Below are positions 1 to 6,772 of a DNA stretch of 12,313 nucleotides, piece by piece. The notes below the pieces were generated by a model. That model saw only the letters and a program-made list of their open reading frames with translations. It did no database searches and was not told where the DNA came from. Both the position numbers and the translations under genes were made by a program. Source of the stretch: Spirochaetia bacterium (GTDB lineage Bacteria > Spirochaetota > Leptospiria > Leptospirales > Leptonemataceae); assembly GCA_029880625.1 (NCBI GenBank), contig JAOUOA010000028.1, forward strand, positions 1 to 12,313, given 5' to 3'. Numbering within the stretch: the first letter of the stretch is position 1; every line of letters begins with the position of its first letter.

Positions 1-1
1 A

Positions 2-1219
2 ACTTTATACACTCCTGAGTCGAATCGTAATTTTTCTTATACATACCTATCTCCTTCTATTAACTTTTCATGGAGCAGAAATGATATTGCTTCAAATTAT
101 ATACTTCAGGTTTCAAAAGATAAGAATTTTAAGAAACCTTTGATCCTCAATGAAGAAATTTCTGCAATGCGCATTTCGTATAATTTGGATGAAGGAAAAT
201 ATTATTGGAGAGTGATCGCATCGGGAATTTCTGAAGAATCAAAGATTTCAAGCAGGGAGCAGACTTTTAACGTTACAAAAATTCCCCGGCAGCATCCTCC
301 GGTTCTTTTGTTTCCGCTGCCTGAAAGCGTCATTCAGAGATATGAAGTTCGCGAACACGGTCTGACATTTAACTGGGAGTCAAAAAAGGAATTAAATGCG
401 ATAGAATTAATTATATCTGAATCTTCCGATTTTAAGAAGCATTATACACTGCAAAATACTGACAGAAATTACATTCTTTATAAAGCTGATATGAAACCGG
501 GCTATTATTACTGGAAAATAAGAGGTAAAGATTCGAGGGGAAATTATACTGATTTTTCTAAAATCCTTCGTTTCAGAGTCATTGAATCTGATGAAATCAC
601 ACTGCTGTATCCAGCTGGCGGTAAAATTTATACATGGCAGGAATCTATGTCAAATGGCATCCTTTTGGGTTGGAAACCGATTGGGTTTAAAGCGGATTAT
701 AAACTGGTTATTTCCAAACAGAAATCATTTAACAAAATTGATCTGAATAAGAAGATTACCTCCAGCAGGTTCAAAATTAGAAATCTTAAAGCAGGAACTT
801 ATTTCTGGAAAGTTTCATTAGTTGATATAAGCGGCGATGATATCATTGCAAGCAGAATTTCAAAATTTCAACTACTTGAAAATATTGAAAATCCGGTCAT
901 TGTTTATCCTCCTGATGGCAGAAATATAGATCTTTCAGGAAAACAATCAATCGAATTTCAATGGATTAAATCAAAAGATGCGGATTATTATATTCTGGAA
1001 CTTTACGAATTAAAAACAGACAAAAAAATATTTGCTGAAAAAACCAAGAAAAATAGTTTTGAATTTAAAGCATTGCAGTCTCTGAATCAGGGGCGGTACA
1101 ATTGGCGGATTACAGCAGTAAAAAAATCTGACGGAGAGGAAAGTCCCGGAGAAACCGTCGAGGGAAATTTTATAATTCAATTAAAGACAATAAAACCTCC
1201 TCAATTTATTACAGAATAA
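2..1219 (+). CDS. FnIII-like repeat secreted/surface protein, 5' truncated
   Basis: The reading frame is open from the first complete codon of the window to TAA at 1217-1219 (405 residues visible), so the real start lies upstream; an internal TTG at 140 is not the start. The protein has four modules of about 100 residues. Each has an 'F-x-W' or 'L-G-W' strand early on and a late strand of the form G-x-Y-x-W-[RK]-[IV] (window residues 65-69 GKYYW, 167-171 GYYYW, 265-269 GTYFW, 364-368 GRYNW). This is the fibronectin type III-like beta-sandwich pattern seen in exported spirochaetal repeat proteins, some of which carry an N-terminal FecR domain; that part is not visible here. There are no cysteine-rich or membrane segments. 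Only 6 nt separate it from the next gene, which has the same kind of module, so the two are probably co-transcribed and work together at the envelope. Binding partner unknown. Confidence 0.85.
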   Translation, partial: TLYTPESNRNFSYTYLSPSINFSWSRNDIASNYILQVSKDKNFKKPLILNEEISAMRISYNLDEGKYYWRVIASGISEESKISSREQTFNVTKIPRQHPPVLLFPLPESVIQRYEVREHGLTFNWESKKELNAIELIISESSDFKKHYTLQNTDRNYILYKADMKPGYYYWKIRGKDSRGNYTDFSKILRFRVIESDEITLLYPAGGKIYTWQESMSNGILLGWKPIGFKADYKLVISKQKSFNKIDLNKKITSSRFKIRNLKAGTYFWKVSLVDISGDDIIASRISKFQLLENIENPVIVYPPDGRNIDLSGKQSIEFQWIKSKDADYYILELYELKTDKKIFAEKTKKNSFEFKALQSLNQGRYNWRITAVKKSDGEESPGETVEGNFIIQLKTIKPPQFITE

Positions 1220-1225
1220 AAATCT

Positions 1226-2158
1226 ATGCTGTATTTTTACGGAATTAAAAAAGTGAAACCAGGATTAATAATATTATTTTTCATTTCATTGGCCTTTCAT
1301 TCCTGTTCGATTCATTATTTGAATCATGCCAATTATAAAAAAATTGAATGGGAACCTGTTTCTGATGCCAATGGATATATGGTTCAGATTAAAAACGATA
1401 AAAATCAAATCATAAAAAATAGAGCAGTAAATAAAACTAAAATTCGTATTTTTTTAAAGCCCGGCAATTATCAAATCAGAATCAGCAGTTTGAATAGTTT
1501 GAAAAAACCGTCCCTGTGGTCAACCTGGACCCCACTCGATCAAATTATAAGAAAAAAGGATAAAACTCAAAAAATGAATGCTGGGTTGAAAAACCCAGAT
1601 GGCCTGCCTGCCTGGAAAGAAAACAAGATATCAGATAAATTAAAAAATAACTTCAGCAGGAAAGATTCATATTCTGCAGTTCTTCAATCCGCTGTTATCC
1701 CGGGGCTGGGACAGTATAAAAAAAATCATAAAATTAAAGGAGGGGTCTTTTTTGGAGCAGCAACAATTCTGGGGATGAATGCATACAATAAACGAATTGA
1801 ATTTTTAGAAGAACAATCAACTTACAACGAACACGCTGCATTTTACTCAGCGTTAACAGCCTTAAGTTCAGGGGTAAAAATAATTCCAGTGGTGAACTAT
1901 TTTTTATTGCGGAATGAATTTAACAGTTTGAAAAGAACTGGAGGCGACTCTGCATTGTCGATCAATTTGTTTTTAATTACTTTTCTGGCAAATATATTTG
2001 ATGCATATTTTTTCAATGACTCAGAAAATAATATAAAAGGAACTGGCTATAAAAAAATAAAATATTTTATTTCTGGAAATGCTTTCGCAAATTCAGAAGT
2101 ATTTAATTTTCCATCAAGAGAAAAAAAAATGAATGCAGGAGTTGTGTTCTTTTATTAA
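1226..2158 (+). CDS. Lipoprotein with FnIII-like module and DUF5683-like domain
   Basis: A 310-residue protein. Residues 1-27 look like a lipoprotein signal: basic start (KKVK), hydrophobic core LIILFFISLAF, and the lipobox-like FHSC with Cys27. Residues about 38-105 form one FnIII-like module (IEWEPVSDANGY, then KPGNYQIRI), the same design as the repeats in the upstream gene. Residues about 148-265 resemble the DUF5683 membrane-associated family: SAVIPGLGQY at 155-164, a glycine-rich hydrophobic stretch to about 183, and NIFDAYF at 256-262. The last residues (GVVFFY) read as a beta strand with a terminal aromatic. The ATG at 1226 has no clear Shine-Dalgarno sequence; GTG at 1253 would also keep the signal peptide. 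Very low GC. Function unknown; tandem placement suggests an envelope role shared with the upstream FnIII protein. Domain assignment is by eye. Confidence 0.75.
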   Translation: MLYFYGIKKVKPGLIILFFISLAFHSCSIHYLNHANYKKIEWEPVSDANGYMVQIKNDKNQIIKNRAVNKTKIRIFLKPGNYQIRISSLNSLKKPSLWSTWTPLDQIIRKKDKTQKMNAGLKNPDGLPAWKENKISDKLKNNFSRKDSYSAVLQSAVIPGLGQYKKNHKIKGGVFFGAATILGMNAYNKRIEFLEEQSTYNEHAAFYSALTALSSGVKIIPVVNYFLLRNEFNSLKRTGGDSALSINLFLITFLANIFDAYFFNDSENNIKGTGYKKIKYFISGNAFANSEVFNFPSREKKMNAGVVFFY

Positions 2159-2359
2159 ATCAGGAATGATCTAAATGCGAAATGAAGATGTATCCATCAT
2201 GAATTAAGTAAATATACAATTAGTTGTAGCCTGTAAGAGTCATCGCTGTAAAATATCCGATCGGCATTTTGAAATCGAAGATTTGAAAATATTAATAAAT
2301 ATTGGAAAAATAAATTGTATATAAATAAATGGAAAAAAAATTATACAGGAGAAAAAATA
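2159..2359 (+). promoter_or_regulatory. AT-rich intergenic region and leader of the Lcl_C lipoprotein gene
   Basis: About 200 nt with no credible gene. It holds a CCGATCGG palindrome near 2258-2265, a -10-like TATAAA at 2320-2325 without a convincing -35 element, an A8 run at 2333-2340, and a strong Shine-Dalgarno AGGAGA at 2347-2352, seven bases before ATG 2360. The lipoprotein gene therefore probably has its own promoter. The exact promoter is uncertain. Confidence 0.35.
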
Positions 2360-3034
2360 ATGCATCATAAGTATATATTCTTGCTTGCTTGCAGTTTTCT
2401 TGTGATTTCATCAGGATGCATCCAGAAAGTAGAACCTGATGATATCAATTCTGTTGTGACAGGATATTTTCTTGCATATGCTCCTTCTTCTCCTTCTTCT
2501 CCTTTAGCTCCTTCTGTGGCAGAATTTCAGGATAAAAATGATGGAACCATTTACAGTAATTCAGCAAATCTTTTCTGGGCGAAATGCATACAATCTGATG
2601 CTGCAGGAGGAAATATTTATAATTTATCCGCAAATGACTGTTCACTTACAGCTGTTTCACCTCTATTAGAATTCTGCAATAAAAATGACAGTGACTGCAA
2701 TGGAGGAGTCGGTACCGGAGTTCTCGATGGAAATCCCGGCAATCTTTCAACAAGCGGCAGTACCGGAATAAGCGAAGTTTGGGACACATGCTTGAATTTA
2801 ACCCTTGGCGGCAGGACCTGGAGGGTCCCTTCAAAAAATGAACTTGCACGATTTTACTTTGAAATATACCTGACACAACCTTCTTTATTTCCATCATCTC
2901 CGTCTGGAAAATACTGGAGCAATACTTCCAGTACAGATTCAGATGCGTGGTATCTGGATACCTCTAATGGTGCAGTTTCTTTACAGGCAAAATTAACAAC
3001 GTCTAATGTACGCTGTGTTTCAGACGGACCGTAA
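2360..3034 (+). CDS. Lcl_C (DUF1566) domain lipoprotein
   Basis: A 224-residue protein starting at ATG 2360, chosen because AGGAGA lies seven bases upstream and the signal peptide begins directly there; the frame extends to a TTG at 2315 but that start would bury the signal. Residues 1-20 are a lipoprotein signal ending in ISSGC with Cys20. Residues 42-53 are a Ser/Pro tether (PSSPSSPLAPSV) encoded by a 9-bp tandem repeat. Residues about 56-222 match the Lcl_C/DUF1566 pattern: FQDKNDGTIY, FWAKC, GGRTWRVPSKNEL at 150-162, KYWSNTSS at 184-191, and RCV near the C-terminus. Six cysteines in the mature part (76, 94, 106, 113, 144, 219) could form disulfides. Members are exported surface or periplasmic proteins of mostly unknown role; family relatives include a Legionella collagen-like adhesin C-terminus. 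Monocistronic by layout. Confidence 0.85.
   Translation: MHHKYIFLLACSFLVISSGCIQKVEPDDINSVVTGYFLAYAPSSPSSPLAPSVAEFQDKNDGTIYSNSANLFWAKCIQSDAAGGNIYNLSANDCSLTAVSPLLEFCNKNDSDCNGGVGTGVLDGNPGNLSTSGSTGISEVWDTCLNLTLGGRTWRVPSKNELARFYFEIYLTQPSLFPSSPSGKYWSNTSSTDSDAWYLDTSNGAVSLQAKLTTSNVRCVSDGP
2481..2516 (+). repeat. 9-bp tandem repeat encoding a Ser/Pro linker
   Basis: Four 9-bp units in register: CTCCTTCTT twice exactly, then CTCCTTTAG and CTCCTTCTG. In frame they encode PSS-PSS-PLA-PSV just after the lipidated N-terminus. Unit gain or loss would change tether length without a frameshift. Confidence 0.8.
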
Positions 3035-3054
3035 ATAAATACAAAATGAATATA

Positions 3055-3074
3055 AAAAAAGAGAAATCTTTTTT
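3055..3074. terminator. Bidirectional hairpin between convergent genes
   Basis: AAAAAAGA (3055-3062), loop GAAA, TCTTTTTT (3067-3074): a perfect 8-bp stem made almost only of A/T pairs. It lies 20 nt after the lipoprotein stop and 30 nt after the dehydrogenase stop on the other strand. The A and T tracts give a T-run in both directions, consistent with a weak shared terminator. The low GC of the stem makes efficiency doubtful. Confidence 0.5.
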
Positions 3075-3103
3075 CTGAATTTATGGCATCCTGGATCTTT
3101 TTT

Positions 3104-3946
3104 CTATTCAGGAAGTTTCTTTCTCTTAAACTCTTCGCTTATCTTCATCAGGCGGCGCCAGGCATTCCTGTCATAGCTCGCCTTACTTGATTTTTTTTCT
3201 TTTGTTCCGTCAAAAAATTTTCCGGAAATCTTTTCCATTTCCGGCGAAGAGGCAAGATGGATGCCCCCTGCTGCGCCGTCCTTTACTGATTTGCTGAAGA
3301 TTTTCCAGAGCTGCGGTACTGGAAAAAACATATTCCGGACAATATCTGTCGCAATTACACCGGGATGAAATGCATTTACACGAAGACCGCTGTCTCTGTA
3401 TGTTTCTTCAATGTAATATGTAAAATAAAGATTGTAAAGCTTGCTGTTTGCATAGGCCGTCCAACCGTTATAGGATCTTGTTTCAAAATTCAGATCCTCA
3501 AGATTTGGTTTGGCGCTGAAATGAGCTTTTGAAGATGTATTGATGATTTTTCCGGGCTTGTCTTTTAAGACCAAATCCATAAGAAGATCTGTCAGAAGAT
3601 AATATGCCATGTGGTTGACTGCAAAGGTCATTTCAAGGCCGTCGGCTGAAATTTTTTTTCTGGGAAAAAAGCTTCCTGCATTATTGATTAAAACATCAAT
3701 GGAATCTGTTCTGCTTTGAATTTCTTCAGCAAGATTCTGTATCGCTTTTTGGCTGGAAACGTCAGTATAAAGCATTTCAATTTCCGGATTTCTGCTCTTC
3801 TGCTTAATTTCGTTAAGAGCTTTTTCGCCTTTACTGCGGTCCCTGCCTGTCAGGATAAAACGTCCTCCGCTTGAAGCAAGTTCCAGAGCCATCTGTTTTC
3901 CGATTCCGGAACTTGCACCGGTAATAACGTAGGTTTTAAGATTCAT
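3104..3946 (-). CDS. Short-chain dehydrogenase/reductase (retinol dehydrogenase-like SDR)
   Basis: A 280-residue classical SDR predicted to be a cytoplasmic NAD(P)H-dependent oxidoreductase. Rossmann motif TGASSGIG at residues 9-16, GRD at 34-36 (an Arg here often goes with NADPH use), NNAG at 88-91, catalytic Asn111 in AVNHM, Ser138/Ser139 in NTSS, and the catalytic pair Tyr165/Lys169 in YANSK, followed by HPG at 194-196. The long HFSAKPNLEDLNF segment and HPGVIATDIVRNM resemble the retinol dehydrogenase/WW-domain oxidoreductase-like group of SDRs, a broad set with poorly defined bacterial substrates. ATG 3946 is supported by AAAGGTG about eight bases upstream. The start lies 23 nt downstream of the methyltransferase stop, so the two form one transcription unit. 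The substrate cannot be inferred. Confidence 0.92.
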   Translation of the reverse strand: MNLKTYVITGASSGIGKQMALELASSGGRFILTGRDRSKGEKALNEIKQKSRNPEIEMLYTDVSSQKAIQNLAEEIQSRTDSIDVLINNAGSFFPRKKISADGLEMTFAVNHMAYYLLTDLLMDLVLKDKPGKIINTSSKAHFSAKPNLEDLNFETRSYNGWTAYANSKLYNLYFTYYIEETYRDSGLRVNAFHPGVIATDIVRNMFFPVPQLWKIFSKSVKDGAAGGIHLASSPEMEKISGKFFDGTKEKKSSKASYDRNAWRRLMKISEEFKRKKLPE

Positions 3947-3969
3947 GATGACGACACCTTTGAGATTGA

Positions 3970-4965
3970 TTAAATTTTCTTCAGATAAAAAACCATCATG
4001 TCGCCCTGATTCAGAATCTTTACCAGCGGATCCATGATTATTTTTCCTGCTTTGTAAGCAAACCCGGAATCTTTTTTAGCAGTAAAGCCGGAACCGTATG
4101 AAAAACTTTTCAGTGTGTTAAAGCCGGTTTCTGCAGCAAGGCGTTTCATATTTTTCATGCTGTAAAAGTACAGGTGTTCCGGGACATTCATGTAACGCCA
4201 GTCTTTTCCCCTGAATTTTGCAAGATGTCCGTACCTGCATGTTGAAAGGATGAGGCGTCCGGAAGGCTTTAAAAGTTCATGGATCCTCTTCATAACTTTT
4301 ACAGGACTGTGCATATGCTCGATGGAAGCCCACAGAGTGATAAAATCATAGGATTCTTTTTTCAAATCTCTGCTAGAAAAGAAATCATCGACGATGATTT
4401 TTAATTTTAATTGTTCAATTCCAAACGATGCGGCATCATTTGAAATTTCAATTCCTTCAGCTTCCCATCCCCGGTGTTTCATGAATTCAACAAAATATCC
4501 TGCTGCGCAGCCCACATCAAGAAAGGAGGGTTTTTGAATGTTTAACTTGTAAAATCTTTCTTTTTCGAACTGATAAAACCCGGCATCGTTCAGGTTCATT
4601 TCGTATACTTTAAAAAGCTGACGCTTTAATTCGTCGGAAAAATAATTATTATAACCGCGGTCTGTTCTTTTCTGAAAATATGATGCCGAATAATAGGGCT
4701 TTACGGCTTCAAGATCCGGCTGCGGATTGACCTGAACGAGTCCGCAGCTTCCGCATTTCTGGATTAAAAAATTTTCGTTTCTGGAAGACTCTTTTTCAAA
4801 AAGAGGGAAAAAATTATCCGAGAGGCAAAGATCGCAGGGAATTTTTTTAACCTGTGGTTTAACGGAAGGATTCATAAAAGTTAAACTCAGTTCCACCAGG
4901 GTTTCATCATGCGTCAACAGGGATTTTTCAATGCTTCGGATCATCCGGAAATTTTTTAATTTCAA
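3970..4965 (-). CDS. Class I SAM-dependent methyltransferase with N-terminal zinc ribbon
   Basis: Up to 331 residues. Residues 44-74 form a CxxC...CxxC zinc ribbon (Cys44, Cys47, Cys71, Cys74), followed by GLVQVNPQP, a signature common in this methyltransferase group. The SAM-binding Rossmann core begins at motif I, FLDVGCAAGYF (148-158), continues with EGIEIS (170-175) as the acidic SAM-ribose strand, and LWASIEHMHSP (211-221) as the post-motif region; PEHLYFYS (262-269) is also typical. Such proteins often methylate sugars or small molecules in envelope or secondary metabolism, but no substrate can be assigned here. The longest start is TTG 4965; ATG 4944 and ATG 4875 also keep the zinc ribbon, and none has a convincing Shine-Dalgarno, so the N-terminus is uncertain. 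First gene of a two-gene unit with the downstream SDR. Confidence 0.88.
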   Translation of the reverse strand: MKLKNFRMIRSIEKSLLTHDETLVELSLTFMNPSVKPQVKKIPCDLCLSDNFFPLFEKESSRNENFLIQKCGSCGLVQVNPQPDLEAVKPYYSASYFQKRTDRGYNNYFSDELKRQLFKVYEMNLNDAGFYQFEKERFYKLNIQKPSFLDVGCAAGYFVEFMKHRGWEAEGIEISNDAASFGIEQLKLKIIVDDFFSSRDLKKESYDFITLWASIEHMHSPVKVMKRIHELLKPSGRLILSTCRYGHLAKFRGKDWRYMNVPEHLYFYSMKNMKRLAAETGFNTLKSFSYGSGFTAKKDSGFAYKAGKIIMDPLVKILNQGDMMVFYLKKI

Positions 4966-4979
4966 GTGAATTTATTCTT

Positions 4980-5037
4980 GAAACCGTCAGGGATTCCCTT
5001 TCTCTGTTCTAGGACTGCAGTTTGAGCGGACCGTTTC
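4980..5037. promoter_or_regulatory. Palindromic elements in a divergent intergenic region
   Basis: Between the divergent methyltransferase and ferredoxin genes are two symmetric elements. One is a perfect inverted repeat AGGGA-T-TCCCT (4989-4999). The other is an outer pair, GAAACCGTC (4980-4988) and GACCGTTTC (5029-5037), matching as inverted repeats at 8 of 9 positions. They may be operator sites for divergent control. No clear -35/-10 pair was recognised. Confidence 0.35.
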
Positions 5038-5101
5038 AGAGGATGAACCTTTCAGCTCTTAAAAAAATGCCAGATTGCTGAAAAAACTTAAATTAACGAC
5101 C

Positions 5102-5737
5102 ATGGACAGAAAAGATTTTTTTTCAGATGGATGGAAGCAGATTCTGGGCGATCTTTCAAGAACTCCCGTCGGCAGCATCATTGACAGGCAATTTCAAAGT
5201 GTTTCCAATATCCTTTCGCCTGAATGGATGGAATATCACGATTTTGATGATCATACTGCTGACCCAAGAATCTCTCCGGAAAATTTCCCGCGTCCTCCGG
5301 GAGCTGTTTTTGACAACAATGAGTTCCAGAAGAAATGCACATCCTGCGGCGACTGCATCGTTGCCTGTCCTCACGGCGTTTTATTTACCGTTCCCGGCAT
5401 CTATGGTCCGGTATTGGACCCAAATTTAAATGCCTGCAGACTCTGTCCCGAATATCCCTGCATCCATTCTTGCGAAACAAAGGCTTTAAAAAAACTCAGA
5501 AAAAATCATCTTCCCTGGTTTGGACGGGCAGAACTGAAAGAAGGTCTCTGTAAAAATCTTCCCGGCCGCATCGATCCCGAGAAAATCTGTAAAGCATGTA
5601 CAATGGGATGCCCTGTAGAAGAAGCTGTTGTTCTTTCTGAATCTTCGCTTCCTGAGTTTGCCGATCACTGTACAGGCTGCGGGATGTGCGCACTGGTCTG
5701 TCCTGAATCTGCAATCCGAATCAATCTGGAAGAATGA
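5102..5737 (+). CDS. Polyferredoxin with RPPGA motif (NapG/NapF/MauM-like 4Fe-4S protein)
   Basis: A 211-residue predicted iron-sulfur electron carrier. Starting at ATG 5102 (MDRKDFF), it has RPPGA at 64-68, a motif typical of NapG/MauM-type ferredoxins, followed by four cysteine groups: C79-x2-C82-x2-C85-x3-C89-P; C112-x2-C115-x4-C120-x3-C124; C163-x2-C166-x3-C170-P, possibly completed by Cys150; and C190-x2-C193-x2-C196-x3-C200-P. The first, second and fourth are full 4Fe-4S sets. No signal peptide, Tat motif or membrane segment is apparent, so a cytoplasmic position is likely. A TTG at 5075 would add nine residues; neither start has a clear Shine-Dalgarno. No nitrate reductase or dehydrogenase partner lies nearby, so the redox partner is unknown. 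It ends 10 nt before the acyltransferase start and its 3' end supplies that gene's ribosome binding site. Confidence 0.85.
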   Translation: MDRKDFFSDGWKQILGDLSRTPVGSIIDRQFQSVSNILSPEWMEYHDFDDHTADPRISPENFPRPPGAVFDNNEFQKKCTSCGDCIVACPHGVLFTVPGIYGPVLDPNLNACRLCPEYPCIHSCETKALKKLRKNHLPWFGRAELKEGLCKNLPGRIDPEKICKACTMGCPVEEAVVLSESSLPEFADHCTGCGMCALVCPESAIRINLEE

Positions 5738-5747
5738 GGATGCCGGA

Positions 5748-6512
5748 TTGAAGCAAATGTATGAAGTCTGGATTGCAGTTCGTTCTGTTGTAATATGGTT
5801 TATAGCTCTTCTCATGCTTTTTATTGTAGTATGTCTTGCAATTCTTTCCTATCCATTTCGCCTTTATCATTTTGTTCATATTCTTGCAGAAACCTATGCA
5901 CGATTTGTTCTTTTTATTTCCGGAGTTCGCTTTCGAATCAGCGGCATTGAAAATCTTGAAGAAACAGGACCCTTCATTGTTGTTTCCAATCACCAGAGCA
6001 TGTTTGACGCTGTTGCGATGTACACTTTTCTTGAAATCCCCTTTCGCTGGGTTGCGAAGGCATCGCTGTTCCGCATTCCTTTTCTGGGACTTGCCATGAA
6101 AGCAGGGGGCTATATTTCTGTAGAAAGGGATCAGCCGCGAAAAGCCGCTGTATCGCTTCTGGAAGCCGCACGCGGTGTGAATTCCGGGATTTCCGTTGTG
6201 ATATTTCCGGAAGGAACGAGGAGTTTTGAAGACGGCAGTATGAGGCCGTTTAAGAACGGAAGTTTTCTTCTTGCAAAAAAAGCAAAAGTGACCCTTCAGC
6301 CTGTAGTCTTCTGGGGTTCCCATAAAATTATTCCGGTAAAACGAAAAAAGCTATTTCAGAAAATTTATCCTGGAAAAGTGTTCATCAGCATCATCAAGCC
6401 CATCCATCCTGATGACTACAGCAGTTTAGAAGTGGATGAAATTTCAGACCTGATCAGAACAAAAATGCAAATTTCTCTGGATCAAATGAAGCTGGAATCT
6501 CAAAAAGCATAA
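5748..6512 (+). CDS. plsC: 1-acyl-sn-glycerol-3-phosphate acyltransferase family protein
   Basis: A 254-residue PlsC-type acyltransferase; the family transfers an acyl chain to lysophosphatidic acid to form phosphatidic acid at the inner membrane. The hydrophobic segment at residues 13-33 is a membrane anchor. Catalytic HX4D is His82-Asp87 in NHQSMFD; the acceptor-binding block FPEGTRS is at 153-159; the Pro-containing block LQPVVFWG is at 183-190; the region RWVAKASLFRIPFLG (100-114) matches block II. TTG 5748 was chosen because AGGA (5737-5740) sits seven bases upstream, overlapping the ferredoxin stop, whereas the next ATG (5757) is too far from it. The frame is open further upstream but only inside the ferredoxin gene. 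Likely co-translated with the ferredoxin. Acyl donor and exact acceptor unknown; a paralogue acting on another lysophospholipid is possible. Confidence 0.9.
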   Translation: MKQMYEVWIAVRSVVIWFIALLMLFIVVCLAILSYPFRLYHFVHILAETYARFVLFISGVRFRISGIENLEETGPFIVVSNHQSMFDAVAMYTFLEIPFRWVAKASLFRIPFLGLAMKAGGYISVERDQPRKAAVSLLEAARGVNSGISVVIFPEGTRSFEDGSMRPFKNGSFLLAKKAKVTLQPVVFWGSHKIIPVKRKKLFQKIYPGKVFISIIKPIHPDDYSSLEVDEISDLIRTKMQISLDQMKLESQKA

Positions 6513-6761
6513 AAGAACCGGCCGTTTCATCAGTGGGCCAGACTCACGAAAATTGCAGGAAAATTGGACTTGATAACAGATGGACTGCAGGATTAAATGA
6601 ACTTCAAAGCATCAGGAACTCTGAGATTCGGCCTTTTTTTAATATTTTTTTTCAATATGCCGATACCGCAGGAAAAAAAATGTTGGATATAAGTATGGAT
6701 TTTTCAATGTGGAAAAAACTCATTAATTCGATGTTTTTTCCGACATTATTAAGGGGCACCT
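6513..6761 (+). other. Intergenic region between acyltransferase and aldolase-like gene
   Basis: About 250 nt, the largest internal gap of the operon. It contains a near-palindrome around CGGCCG (about 6517-6530) and T-rich tracts near 6632-6652, but no stem with a following T-run that would make a convincing terminator. Apart from the weak small ORF at its 3' end, nothing coding was seen. A secondary promoter here is possible but not recognisable. Confidence 0.4.
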
Positions 6762-6772
6762 ATGAACTGTAA
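6680..6772 (+). CDS. Possible small ORF (30 aa) overlapping the aldolase start
   Basis: ATG 6680 is preceded by AGGA seven bases upstream. The frame encodes 30 residues with a hydrophobic, Met- and Phe-rich middle (MWKKLINSMFFPTLL) and ends in TAA at 6770-6772, 11 nt inside the following aldolase-like gene. The frame can be extended to GTG 6533 (79 residues) but that start lacks a Shine-Dalgarno. It could be a short membrane-interacting peptide or a translational-coupling leader, or chance. No homology is recognised. Confidence 0.25.
   Translation: MLDISMDFSMWKKLINSMFFPTLLRGTYEL

Noticed and set aside
5043..5081. 12-codon frame MNLSALKKMPDC just before the ferredoxin gene, possible leader peptide
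   Set aside because: Only a weak purine-rich stretch directly abutting the ATG, no regulatory codon run and no hairpin switch after it; probably chance.
5721..6323. 200-codon minus-strand frame opposite the acyltransferase gene
   Set aside because: Lies entirely antisense to a gene with clear catalytic motifs; its translation is Lys/Asn/Phe-rich with no motif, a shadow frame.
6610..6652. Terminator after the acyltransferase gene (TCAG/CTGA stem with later T-runs)
   Set aside because: The stem is only 4 bp and is separated from the T-run by about 8 nt, so it is unlikely to terminate.
6533..6772. 79-codon GTG-started frame upstream of the aldolase-like gene
   Set aside because: No Shine-Dalgarno at GTG 6533, no recognisable domain, composition like noncoding DNA; only the 3' 30 codons have any initiation signal.
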